From positions 7,145,001 through 7,209,000 of the forward strand of contig NC_050475.1 in the NCBI RefSeq assembly GCF_013373865.1: 64,000 nt of DNA, in the 5' to 3' direction. A program made the translations under genes and the position numbers. A model generated the notes under the pieces. That model saw nothing but the letters and a program-made list of their open reading frames with translations, was not told the DNA's origin and made no database searches. Below are positions 41,435-53,269 of the stretch, one piece after another. Source of the DNA: Monomorium pharaonis (Eukaryota > Arthropoda > Insecta > Hymenoptera > Formicidae). The stretch's first letter is position 1; every line of letters starts with the position of its first letter.

Positions 41435-41606
41435 AGTAATAATCAAGTTTTGATGAAATAATTTCAATTAAATGTTTGATTAATACACCAAATATTTAGC
41501 AATTACATTAATAGTAATCAAGCCTAATAATAGAACCAAATATTTATATTAACTGAATAATTAAAATTATTTCATCAAAGCTCAGTAATTATACTTGATT
41601 ATTATT
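41435..41606. mobile_element. Inverted-repeat element, 172 bp
   Basis: Two paired blocks define it. The outer one is AGTAATAATCAAG at 41,435 with CTTGATTATTATT at 41,594. The inner one is TTTTGATGAAATAATTT at 41,448 with AAAATTATTTCATCAAA at 41,564. A related segment (TTTGATAAAATGATTTCGAT) lies near 7,602. The target duplication is not clear. Confidence 0.5.
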
Positions 41607-43033
41607 AAAAGCGTACAAGACGTTTCCGAACTTGTTGAAACCAAAATAATTACCTTTTAATATTGTAAATTAAATTACAATAAGTTTACGTGTCACTAAT
41701 AATAACACAATCAATTGTCCATTGGCCATTATTACTTGGAACCTTGGCACAAAAACAACATTTAGCGCAAAGTGACCAATATAAGTATATTGGAAACGGC
41801 AGAATCATTGCGTCAGCTAATAGTCCATGCTTATCACAACTAATACATATATATATATAAAGCGTGAGCTATATAAATACGCGATGTTGATAATACAAAT
41901 ACTTAACAGGTTCCTAGAAATAATTGTGTAACAAATATATTATCAGAACTTTAACATGTTTTTTTTATGCAAACAAATTAAATAAAATGCAAGAGAGTTT
42001 AAAAGGATACAATAACAAACGTGATTAAAGAAAGTGTGATTAAAGTCACGCGTTCGTGTTCAAATATTTAAATTGTTTAAAACGTGCGCCAACGTGCGTC
42101 GACAAATTTCTGATAAGGATTTGGCGCACTCGACATTTCCGATGTCCGATTTCGTGCGATCGCCGTGTCACAATCATCGTTTTCGGGACGTGGCGTGATG
42201 TGACTAACGCACGTCGTCGCGTCACGTTGCATCATCGCTGATTCGACAACACGGAAAACCTTTCTCCACAACGCGATGGCCTAAATACCCCGCGCGATTT
42301 TTCGTATACGCCGATTTTGGAGCCGTCTTCTGGCCATCATAAGAAACTCAATGAAAAGAAAGCAAACCCAGCAATAAAAGTGCAAAGGGACGAAATTGAA
42401 AATTGAAATTAAAAAAAAAACAACTTTTCCTCTCTTTATTTAATTTCAATTTTTGCTTAAAATGTTTTCAAAACTCATTGTTCAGATCTAATATAAAGAA
42501 AAACTAAGCACATCTGCCATATTGCCATATAATTTCCATAATTATAGAAAATTAATTAAAAATTTATCATTAAAAACAATTAAATATTATTAGAAAATAA
42601 AAAATAAAAAGAAGAGGAAGATACAAAGATATCTTCTAAGTTAAAATACAATTTTTGAAACATTAAATATAATTTCCTATACTTTTCCGAATACGTATAT
42701 GTAATTAAGAAATCAGATTTTAAAAAATTTCCTCAGTTAATTAAGATGAACAAATATAACAAATATATAACTATTCCATCTTCATTCACGTGCAATATTT
42801 GCCTGTGACTAGTGTTTCATCGATGCATATAATTCTATCGGCGCTTGAAGTATTTGTACACTTTCGTTTAAGCAAATATTGTGACACACGATAAAAATAG
42901 CCAAGAGATATCTGTGACAGACACAAAAGAAACGAAGCGTGATGCGCGTTGCTTAATATTTCGCCGATTGGGACGAAAGTGCTTATTATAAAGCCGATCG
43001 AATAGAAATGAGAGCTTATGACTCACCCTGGAG

Positions 43034-43160
43034 ACCTTCTTCTTGGTGTAAACCTCGTCATCCTCCGAGGCCGTCGCGAAGTTCAGGTTGGTCTCGCAAT
43101 ATCCCGCTCCTATGCCCATTCTGTATATCTCATCCTTGCAAGATCTACCATCCAGACTGA
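43034..43160 (-). CDS. Orphan internal coding exon of an unrecognised gene
   Basis: On the - strand a strong acceptor (TTCTTTTTTTTCAG|) at 43,160 and a strong donor (CCAGG|GTGAGT) at 43,034 enclose 127 bp. Only one of the three frames is open through it. That frame starts after one base and reads LDGRSCKDEIYRMGIGAGYC and then an acidic and basic tail, SEDDEVYTKKKVSR. The segment is more GC-rich than its flanks, as the EF-1alpha and cwo exons are. I do not recognise the protein. Partner exons were not identified in the window: the exon needs a preceding exon ending in phase 2. If real, it belongs to a - strand gene with large introns, whose promoter could be in the CpG-rich DNA at 48.7-51.8 kb. 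Confidence 0.5.
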
Positions 43161-44399
43161 AAAAAAAGAACGAAAAATATACCGATTAGTCATCTACAGT
43201 ACTGCTGACCTAACAGCGCAAAAAAAGATAAATTTGTTAGAAGTAAACTACACGTTTGTATTTTTACATTCTTTTCCCAATTTTGCATACATACACATAC
43301 ATAAATATAAAAAAATAATTATATAATTGGTAAATCATCATCACGGTATTTTATATTATATTTACTTAATATAACATTTAGTGAATACATAAGAAATAAA
43401 ATAAACGCGAAACAAATAATGTAGATAGAAATGGTAGATTTAACAGATATTCTTGTACGTACTAACAACATTTTAAGTAATCGGATACAATTTAGTGTTG
43501 GTTTTTTTATCAATCTATGCATATACATTCTCCCGTTTAATTTCGAATAATTATCATCTCCCCGCTAAGTCAGATTCACAATGTCAATTATAAAATTACA
43601 TCCCTCCATTTCACGTTCGTATTTAAATAGAAAAGCTATTTGTCATCTCAAAGGGGAGAATTTCGACGCATCGGTTACGTGCATCACGACCATGCTATCA
43701 AGAAGCTAAATGCATCCGCTTCTCGCGAAGTAAGCTTACGCAACCGCTCTCGGCACGAATGTTTCAGTCAATAACCCTATGCACGTCCCTTGCCCCGTTA
43801 TAGATTTTCCGCCGTAAATAGAGTGAACGGGAAAAGCACGAGGCTCCGGCGCATTATTGATAAGCCCGGCAATGTCGTTGCTTATGAAACTTGCAGGCGA
43901 CACCGTTTCCCCAGCCCATTGTGCGCCACGACGGTATAACGCCGCCGAGGGGGCTGTCGGCATTCGAGTCCCTTTTGTAACGGCGTAAATTTTTAACGGG
44001 TTTAAAGAGTTCCCCCGTCGCAGCAGCGCGTTCTTCGCATGCATGTGACACAGATACGTCGTAATTCCGCAACAGACGGAGCCAGAAGGCCGCCGCCCGG
44101 CGGCAACCGGTATAATTCGCTAATAAGCGTAATCGGAAATCGAGTCTCGTCCAACGCTTAATAATTGATCGGGAAGGTAGATATAACAAACGAATACTTT
44201 TGAAAGTAAATCGGTCAAGTACCCATTCCTGCCGCATTATTGCATTCTAGAATGTAGATTCTTCGTTGTGACGCTATACAGGCTGTAGATTTGCATTTTT
44301 AACGTGTCAATAAACGCTTACGCTCGGTAATAGATTTCTCGTTAGTTATTTTAAGAGGTAATGTGGAAATGGCTGTTATCTCTCCCCTTTATATCACCT

Positions 44400-45190
44400 C
44401 ATAGACTTTAAATAATATATTACTCAATGAAGGTTTAACGCGATTAAGTAAAGAAAATTGATAAATAAAAAAATGGTCGAATGTTTCTCAAAAGATTAGG
44501 ATAAAAAACATCGATTGCTTCTGAAATACAAGTCTAGTCTTCTCAAAGATCGTATTCTTTAATTAGACACCTCTTATGTTGAAACCCTAACTATTACGAT
44601 ATAAGAATAATGCTCAAGAAAGATTTCGGTTTAGAACCTAAATTTTTATTTTTCAAAAATAATGACATTTGATTAACTTTGTTCTGAATAAATTATTACT
44701 TAATAGATGTTTAATATGACTAAGTAAAAAAAAATTAATAAATTTAAAAATAGTAAAATCTTTCTCGAAAGACGGCAACTGCTTGCGAGAAACAGGTCTC
44801 CTATTCTTGAATTTTTAAAGATCATATTTTAATTATACATGCTACGTCTTATATTGAAAGACAAACAATTTAAAAAATGTTGAAAGAATCCGGTCTACGA
44901 CAACCTAAATTTTCATTTTTCAAAAATGACATTTTATCGACTTAACTCTGAATAATATTACTTAATAAATGTTTAATGCAGTTAAATAAAAAGATTGATT
45001 AATCTAAAAATTATAAAACCTTTCTTGAGAGGCAGCAATTGATTCTGAAAAACAGATCTATTCTTGTATTCTTTAAGAATCGTATTCTTTATTTAAACCG
45101 AATGTCTCATATTAAAAAACAAACAAACAACAACATCGAAAAACGTTTACAAGAGAATCGGTTTAGGGGACAGCCTAAATTCTTATTTCT
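44400..45190. repeat. Three diverged tandem units of about 265-278 bp
   Basis: The same succession of motifs recurs three times. An AATATTACTYAATRRAKGTTTAA-like segment appears at about 44,414, 44,692 and 44,955. Each is followed by AAGTAAA-type, CTTTCT(C/T)(G/A)A and CGTATTCTTTA-like stretches, then a CCTAAATTT(T)TATTTTTCAAAA boundary. The spacing is about 278 and 263 bp. A fourth boundary at about 45,172-45,190 stops in an A-run. No coding potential is seen. Confidence 0.7.
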
Positions 45191-46114
45191 CAAAAAAAAA
45201 AAAAAATAATAATAATCGCATTCCACAAGAGTCTCCCACATAATCTTGCAACAGCGACGGAGACATTGATATTATGTTTACCGAATGCGTTCGCTCATAC
45301 GAGAGTTCAAGGACGAAGTTGTCGATATCCCGCGAAACCAGAACGGATGGTCCTCCATCGTAAAAAAACAACGCAGCAAGGTCGGACCTCTCGCGAAATT
45401 TTTTTACCGCTCGTGAAAACTGAAAATTCCTTGGGGGTGGGGGGGGGGAGTCAAGAGATGAAACAAATTAGTTGCGGCGTTAAATTGCGAGAAAATAATC
45501 CGCTACGCGAGCACCGAGAGATCTGGATCTGGGTCAACAATCGGCAAACGCAAAGGAGAAAGAGAGGAGAAAGAAACAAGGGATATAGACTACAGAGGTG
45601 GACTTGCGTACACGGTTTCCCGTGCGATTGCCACGTGAACTGCGGCACGCCCGCGACACAGCGTTTCCATCTTCGTATCGCGCGCTCCTCTCACAACGAC
45701 GCGGCGGATTATAGGCGAGCGCCTCGTGTACGCGCACGTGGTTGACATTTTCCGGCATGTGACTAGGGCCGTCGCTCCCCCTCTGTCGTCCCCACCCCAT
45801 CCCCGTCCCCGTTCCCGCCGTGTCGCAACCGTTTCGTACCGATCTCCTTCGCCACGCGTCGCCCGGCGTCGGCGGACACACCATGTGCACCTGCGGCTGC
45901 AACGCGCTACGCATCCTCGTGAAACGCTTCGCTGCAGCGCGCCCAGCGCGCATACCGGCGCGGCGCACGTGTGCCCCGAATAGGATTGCACTATTATGCA
46001 AACGTTATAATAGTAATCGCGACATTTGATATCGAAGCAAGTATCGATGCAACCGCACACCTGGCAGGTCACGAGAGAAGGGTGCACCAGTTTCCAATAT
46101 TTTTTCACATTCTG

Positions 46115-46330
46115 CATTGAGAAAAAAATGTTAATTCGACTAAATTTTTCAACTCGATTAAATTTCTTTAGTTCAAGTGTTTATTTATTTAGCTTAAATA
46201 CATAAAGTATTTGAATTTTAAATCAAATTTCTATATATAATATTTGACTGAAGTACATAAATATTTGAATTTAAACAAATTTAATTAAGTTGAATAATTT
46301 AATCAAATGAACAACTTATTTTTCTCAGTG
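46115..46330. mobile_element. MITE with CA(T/C)TGAGAAAAA ends, 216 bp
   Basis: The left tip CATTGAGAAAAAAATGTT pairs with the right tip (complement CACTGAGAAAAATAAGTT). The arms stay alike for about 60 bp, with repeated TTCAACTCGATTAAATTT-type segments. TG flanks both ends. The CACTG tip suggests a CMC-type nonautonomous element, but the superfamily is inferred. Confidence 0.6.
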
Positions 46331-47760
46331 TGGGATGATTCTTTTTCATCACAATTCTTAGACTTTTAGCGTAATTAGAAAGGTAAGCACTTTAGAATTT
46401 TCCAAATATTTAAAGAAAATTTCGCCACAAAATAATTAAGTTTTTAAATAAGCATTAGAGTAAAAGACAATTATATAAATAATTCAAGTAATTAAAAAAA
46501 GAATTTAAAATAATTACCGCTTTCAATAATATTAGACAATTAATCGTTCGAATTTTCAAGAAACGAGACAGAATGTTATATTCTCTTATATTCTTTGATA
46601 ACGTTTTGAACTTTTTTAATCAATATTGATGAGTATCAATTTATATGATTTCAATACTTTATCTTAATTGTTTTAAGTTCTTTTAATGGAAAAATTCTTG
46701 AAAAATTTTGTAAATTATAAACCTAATAAAATACCAAAATAATCATTCTGGAGTAAATTAGTACATTGAAAATTAGTTTTTAAAATAAAAAGTAAAAAAA
46801 TTAGCAAACAATAATTTTAATTCGAATAATTTGAAACAAATAAGACGATTATCTAATAGTATTGATAATGCTAATAATTCGAAAAGCAAAACAACACGTT
46901 ATATCTGTAATACTTTACGATAACGTATAATCAATAATATCAATATCAACAGATATCAAGAACTTCATAATATTAATTTAAAATATCTAACAGTAAATCT
47001 AACATTGTGTTGAGGAGAAAGTATCTGTATGTCAATACTGTCAACGCTTTTTCTTACGTGGCATGCCTATACACGGTGCATATGGTGGTAGACTGAAACG
47101 TCGTGGTTGGAAACGACGTTTCGTAACGTCGCGATTCCGTGCTACTTCATTAATAGCGGCAATTATATCCGTCGGCTGCCGGAGAGAATATCCGGAATTC
47201 TCTGACCGTGCGCGGTGACGAACGACGACGTCGACAATGACGCAACAACTTGGAGATGCACGTGGAGATGACTTCGATCCGGCGCGGGCTGCCCTTTTCG
47301 TTTCCCGGTGGGGATTGCGTGCGTAATGCCCGACGTACATAACGTCGAGGATATTAAGGATTCTCCTTGCCTCCCCCGAGATCTCCCTTCGTTCTTTCCT
47401 TCCTTTTCCGAGCACGTCGAATTAGAGAAATTGGTTGTTGAATACAAACTACATAGGATCGTATGATTAATCTTGGCACGTTTCACTCTTCTGGCGTATG
47501 TTCTGACGTACCCAGCACCTGGAGATTTATTGCGATTCTGGGAAAAACCACAGCTCGCCCATTGGTCTTCAATCAATCTTAAGCAAAGCTGCAAAAGCAA
47601 TCGATAAACCGCCAAGTGTTGGCTCTTAACGTTGGTCTGTGGAACCGCATATATTTTTTTTCATTTTCATATTTAGTATCGTCGAATGTTATTTATGATC
47701 ACTTATTTAATTTCGAAATCAATTTCAAGATGTCTTTCGAGCGACAATGTTTTCGCATTT

Positions 47761-47794
47761 TGTGTGTATGTGTGTGTGTGTGTGTGTGCGCGCG
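47761..47794 (+). repeat. (TG)n microsatellite
   Basis: A TG run ending in GCGCGC. Confidence 0.9.
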
Positions 47795-48140
47795 TAGAGT
47801 ATATACGTCAAATATAGACAGCGATGACATCACCGAGTAAAAGAGTTAACAACGTCCTATTGTTTATTATCTCGTAAATTTCAGTCGAGCAAATCACTCG
47901 GAAGTTTATTATTCAATTCTGAAGATTTTATTTCCAAAGTAAAATTATCCACCATAAAAATCTAAGGATCTCTCTACTCGTGATTGAATATTCAGCTTCG
48001 AGACACCTTCCAATAAAATTCGCGTAATAAACATTCGTGTCTTAAAGTATCAAAAATTATTCAGCAAAGAGTAAAGCAGAGAAGCAAGTATAAAGGCCAC
48101 ACGATTTTTTTGTGTGAATACATACATATTTTTCTAATTA

Positions 48141-48616
48141 TCGCGAGAAAAAAATAGTTCACTATAAAAAAAATATCACTATAATTTACAGTCATTTTTA
48201 GGCCCAAAGATATTGTTATAGTTATTCAATATAAATTATAGTTTGTTTAAACTATATTAAAGTTTACATAATCATAATATTGGTCTATGCAACTTATGAT
48301 GTGGTTGTCATAAGTAAAAGGAGAATTTAATTATGGTAAGTTGTACTATAAAACAATCACTATGACTGGTATTTATAGTTGAATCTTACTTCAAGATCTC
48401 AAGGTCTCAAGTAATGTCTTAAGATGCTAATAAGACTCTATAATTGAATGTCGAAGACGATACTTAAAATGGTCTTAAATACAAGATTCGACCATGAATA
48501 CCGATCTATAGGCATCGCCACAACCATTAATAATTACTATAAAAATGACATTCCTGACTGTAACTATTTTACTTATACAACTACAGTCACAAAAATATCA
48601 CACATTTTTCTCAGTG
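48141..48616. mobile_element. Possible older MITE carrying the nested 143-bp MITE
   Basis: The right tip is TTTTTCTCAGTG, like the 46.1-kb element. The left tip is a diverged GCGAGAAAAAAAT. Some internal segments pair weakly (ACAGTCATTTTTA and a complement near 48,550). The 143-bp MITE at 48,364 splits it. The boundaries, especially the left one, are uncertain. Confidence 0.35.
48364..48506. mobile_element. 143-bp MITE, same family as the copy at 56,541
   Basis: The left end GACTGGTATTTATAGTTGAA and the complemented right end GATCGGTATTCATGGTCGAA form the inverted repeat. TAT flanks both sides. The interior resembles the 56.5-kb copy (CTTAAGATGCTAATAAGACT versus CTTAAGAGGCTAATACGGCT). It appears inserted inside an older repeat (see 48,141-48,616). 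Confidence 0.7.
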
Positions 48617-50217
48617 CATTCTTTCATTTCACCTCTTTATTTCCTACATACTTTTTTTTTCTACGCCTACGGTTTTCATTTTTCTCATGGTGCGTGCAAG
48701 TAAGATCTGAGCGCGTAGCGCTCAACTGCCGTGCTCGAGATCCACGCGAGGCGTCCTTCATCGACCTTACTGCCCACCACGCCGTCCGCTCGCGCTCGTG
48801 CGTTCACTTTCACGTTCGGCTGCGCGCGCGCACGTGCGTGAGGCGATTCACTTGACCGGCGATCCCATCTCGCGAGCAGTCACGCCACGAGCGCAGAGGC
48901 TCGCGTCGAAAATCTCCGCTGAGATTTTGCGCGAGACGTAAAAATGAGCAGCCAGTCAAATACCCGCCGGATCGACGACGATCGAAAATCCACGGTCTCT
49001 TTTCCTCCCTCAATAAAATGTAAGAAATAAAGGAATCAATTGTTTAGAAAATAATTTCAGATCCGCCTGAATCTTCTCGGAAAACTCGCGCTTATTCCCT
49101 TCTTCCACGCGGATGGAAGGCGCGACCGGGTTTCAGCGGCTCGCGTCATCGCGCGTCTTGACGTCACCGACTCCCGACGTCGTCGAGAAGACGCCGTGAA
49201 TTCACCGAAATCGAACCCTCTCGCCCGCGAAGATTCTCGTTTTAACTCCGCCGAGTGTGGAATTGGAGCGCGGATGCGCGTGTAAACGCGCGCGTGGGGT
49301 ACAAAGTCCGGGGCTGCCGGGTCTAGGTCTCCCAAAGAGGTGAACTAGAATCCCAGACGCGCCGCGCGCGGAGTCGTATTACGAACGCATCTCGCGTGTC
49401 CTTCGACGACCTTTTTGCAACGCCATAGCCGGCGTGTACGCATCGATGCGTTACCATTCACTTTCACGTCGTCGCGGAGCACGAAACGCACGTGCGCTCT
49501 CGCGAGGGCGTGGGCACGCAGGTAGATATGCCATCTCCCCTCCCCCCCCCCCCTCTCCCTCTCTCTTTCTCTTTGTCGTTTTCTCTCCTCTTGCCTGCAT
49601 TCCTACGCACAGGCATAAACAAACGTCGACAGTGGTAAAACGCAGGAACGCATTCGCCACGCCGCTGCCGGTTAATCGCCGCTGCTGTTATACGTTTATC
49701 ATCTTAATAACACATTCTCCTCTACGCTCCTCTACGCTAATAGTTTAGCACCGTGAGTCGCTAACCATACGTTATTTATATGGCTCGTATCGCGCTACCT
49801 GTGTTGCGTCGGACGAAGTGCAGGATGATTCCCGAGATTGCGAGATTTTAGGATTTCACGTGCAAAAGGGACGATCCTTTTGATGATAAATTTGGACGAC
49901 ACAGAAAGCGCAAAATACTCTAGCATAAATTTCTGGTAAACACAATCGTTACGAAATTAATTTACTTAATTATAAATTGTGGAAAATTATTATTCAAAAA
50001 ATTTGTCCGAGAGGGTTTGTTTCGTGCGTGAAATCGCGGTTAACCTTCGTATCCTCTGTTTTTAACAGATTCGCGCGGTTCCGTCATCCTTGATGGGGCC
50101 ATGTTATTCAGGAAATGATGGACCGTGGTGTACGTGTGAGAGCGAACGACGCAGATGGCCGGCGACGACACATGAATAATGAGAACGTTGTGCACGCACG
50201 TCGTCACGGCGATTACG

Positions 50218-50241
50218 CGTCGTCGTCGTCGTCGTCGTCGG
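50218..50241 (+). repeat. (TCG)n microsatellite
   Basis: TCG trinucleotides in a CpG-rich patch. Confidence 0.9.
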
Positions 50242-51968
50242 CGGAACCATCTGAAAACGCGGGCATTCGTTCTCTCCTTGTCGCTCAGGTGTGTGGGAGA
50301 CACACAAATCCGATGGACCGATCGATCGTGTATAGCCGGCGGCAAATAAAATACGTTCCTGCAAATGGAAAGTGATGATGCGTAAATACGCGCCGCCGCG
50401 TGCACGCGCACGTGCGCGTAACGAGCGGACGGCAAACGGAAAAGACGCACTTATCACTTGTCACACTTTATTCGCGATTGAGTGTACAGTGACGGGCTCG
50501 AGGCACTTCGAATCACTTCGATATATGAAGCGAATTTCTCTCTCTCTCGTAACGAAAGATGCCTCTTTCGACTTAAGACATTTTGATCTATTTTTTTCTT
50601 CGAAGATCTATTTTTTTTTCTTTTTTTTTTAACACCATTGCATTGTGTCAATCTACTCTTCTTTAAGCGTGACGACGTATGTTGTAAGTGATATGAGTTT
50701 ATCACATTTTTAATCATTTCAAATATATAAAAAAATTATTTAAGAAGAAAGTACTTTTGGAAAAACGTTTCTTTCACATTTTATATTATGATTTCAATTT
50801 ATTCTATATTTTACAAACAGACATAAAGGCCAATTTTACTTTTGAGAGTTTTATGAAATATTCAAGCTTTCTCAAAAAATATTCAAGACGTTTGTTTAAA
50901 AATATTCTAAAAATGTTCGAGTTTTTAAAAAATAACTTAAAATTGTTTGAATAAAAATTCAAACAGAACGATTTTATAACTAATCAAGTCACCAGTAAAT
51001 ATCTCATAAAACGTTCGGAATAAACTTCTCTCAAAATTCCAAAAATCATAAGAGACCGTCCAGTTCGTTACTAGGAAACAGTTGTGCGATTTCCAATGTC
51101 AGAGCTACCCCGATAGTTCAAAATCTGAATTCGAGACTTTCTTAGAACTCACAAGAATTAATCGAACTTCCATCCTTCGATAGTCGCGCACGGAAATCAA
51201 TTAGCTTTTAACCGCTTACAATATAACGCTGTTTATCGGCAAGTTTTGCAAGGTTTAGTCTGTCCAAACACATCTTGTGTATAGATTCAGCGAGCAGACT
51301 AAACCGCCGTGAAACACAATATGGCGATTGATGGCCTGGCTGATAGGTATATAACGCCTCATCTCCGATGACGCAAGAATGTGAATGATGATTTATACCT
51401 CGCAGCACCTACGAACGACGACGGATCGCCGGGGGTTCCGGCGGGGGTTCCCGGTTGACCCGCGCGCGCGCGCGCGCGAGTGTGCCTCGTCCTCGCTGGC
51501 GAATGGCGACGCACGACAATCGCGTTCGCTCCATGCATGTTTTGCAATCGGTAACGCGCGCCTCTCCGTCCTCGATGCTCAATTGACACGGTTGACAGCT
51601 GCGGAACAGATGCGCCCCAGTGCATTCGGGCACCAGCCTTCTCTCTCTCCCGTCCGCGTCTCTCGCCGCCACCCGAATCTTCCGAGTAAAATAGAGCGAT
51701 CCCGATCTACTAAGTTATTTTCGGCCGGGCCGGCCCCCGAAGGTCGTCGCCTTGAATGGCCACTACCTTCGAATCGGCGTAATCCGCGAAATCGTGGCCT
51801 ACGGCCATCTACGGGGCGAGGCATCATCACCTCGAGCCTCGGCGAGACGAGGGTAATCTCGCGCTGCTGTCACGTCGAGACGAAACGACACGTCATCCGC
51901 GTCCTTCGTAATCATGTAAATGATTCCCGCGAAACATGAGAATATATATTTTCGGACTGTCTAGTCTC

Positions 51969-51990
51969 CTTCTCTCTCTCTCTCTCTCTC
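51969..51990 (+). repeat. (CT)n microsatellite
   Basis: A pure CT run. Confidence 0.9.
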
Positions 51991-52879
51991 CCTCTCCATT
52001 CCATCTGAATGTTCCGTGAATTAAAGGCAATCCGAGTCTTGTGTGGATCTGACAGCACGGTAATTTGCAACCTGTTGCTGATCGATGGCCGAACGCGTAA
52101 TGCCACGTAATGAGCCTTCATTTTGCACTATTGTGCGGATCACTATTAAATCGCGAATAGTACATCATAATAATAGATATTAATTCAACGTGCAAAGAGA
52201 ATGAAATGCTTCGCGGTCCATTCGCAGTTGCAATCACGAGCAAATTATTAATCTCAATTAAATGTTCTTCGCTGATGGCTCTTTAAAGAGGCTTGTAAAG
52301 GTGCAACGTGGACTTTTATGAAATAAAAATCTATCGCGCAAGAGGAATGGAAAAAGTGAAATTTGATCCGCTCGGGGTTCATTTCTCTCATCGCGATATC
52401 GTCGCGATATCATCACGTTGAACGCTCATTAAAGAATTAAGAATCCATCCTTTCTTTCGAACTTTCTAGCGGATACGCGTGCGTTGCGTGCGCGCCAATC
52501 TTTCGGACGCGTTTGTTACTCTCGTTGCAAAACGTCGAATCGCCGCGCATTGCTGTCCGCCAGCCGAGCGGGCAGGCAGACAGGTATTTCGAAAAGTCGA
52601 GAAAAGGCAGGTTACTCGTATCGGCATCGATCAACGCGCGGCGCGTGTTCTCGCATATGTTCACGCTCTTTCGCGTTACGCAAGTCACGCGTGGCCAAAA
52701 GTCCTCGCGAAATCCCGCGTACGTCCACCCGACCACGCGCGGCGCGCGTGTAGTTGCGAAAGGTCAAGGATACACGGTGACACAATAATAACGTTCGCAA
52801 TCGTCCTTTACAATGTGCTGAAAAAATGTACCCCATTGTGCGAAGGCGCGCGGCTTCGAAATATAAATATAAAAAGACA

Positions 52880-52896
52880 CACTGCAAAACATATCC
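52880..52896 (+). repeat. Left terminal inverted repeat of the CACTA-like element
   Basis: This 17-bp sequence beginning CACTGCAAAACA is an exact inverse of the right end. Just inside it the two ends differ, but both continue with ATAAAGGACA and AACGGA motifs. Confidence 0.9.
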
Positions 52897-53269
52897 TCTT
52901 TATATATAAAGGACATGTATATTTTGTAACGGAATATACCATATTAGAACGGATTTTTTACGTGTCCATTTTATTTAAGCGTGACTGGCGCAATTCTTAA
53001 TGTGACATGTTATTTATATAGATCAATATCCTTTATATAAATAGGACTGGAAATAATCATTATAAAACAGACGTTAAACCGGACATTATAAAGGATGTGG
53101 TCCGCCATATATATTAAAGCGGACGAAATAAACAAAACGCAACGCAATATGGCGCGAGCGGTAGCGATAGCCGTATCGTTCACTCACAACAGTGTTAACT
53201 TGTTACTCTAACGGCCGTCCTCTTCCCAATTATAATAAATATTTTTATTACTAATTGTTGGTGTTAATA

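Larger units (their letters stand above)
25951..43033. other. Long noncoding stretch with CpG-rich islands
   Basis: No protein-coding gene is supported. CpG-rich patches at about 27,930-28,440, 29,480-30,130, 31,000-31,760, 32,880-33,300, 36,620-37,660 and 38,930-39,560 give overlapping open frames on both strands. They look like promoter or regulatory islands, or ancestral GC-rich DNA. An exon-like start at 39,496-39,566 is discussed in the findings. Confidence 0.5.
43161..52877. other. Noncoding stretch between the orphan exon and the transposon
   Basis: It contains tandem repeats, MITEs and large CpG-rich patches (43,640-44,250, 45,260-46,060, 47,040-47,520, 48,700-50,540 and 51,050-52,860). 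The frames there are open on both strands and match nothing I know. These islands may include the promoter of the - strand gene that owns the exon at 43,034. Confidence 0.45.

Noticed and set aside
46017..46100. Exon-like segment on the - strand reading NVKKYWKLVHPSLVTC
   Set aside because: Its acceptor is formed by the end of the 46,115 MITE, its donor (GTGTGC) is weak and its phase does not fit the exon at 43,034.
45266..46117. Overlapping frames of 127-175 codons on both strands
   Set aside because: They occupy the same GC-rich patch in conflicting frames, with no known domain and no consistent splice sites.
47041..47415. A 124-codon - strand frame ending in a basic RKKKR tail
   Set aside because: It lies in a GC-rich patch with other frames open on the same strand, and has no recognisable domain, splice support or homologue that I know.
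51208..51408. A 66-codon - strand frame with a TATAAA just upstream
   Set aside because: It is short, with no recognised domain, and the TATA match alone is weak evidence.
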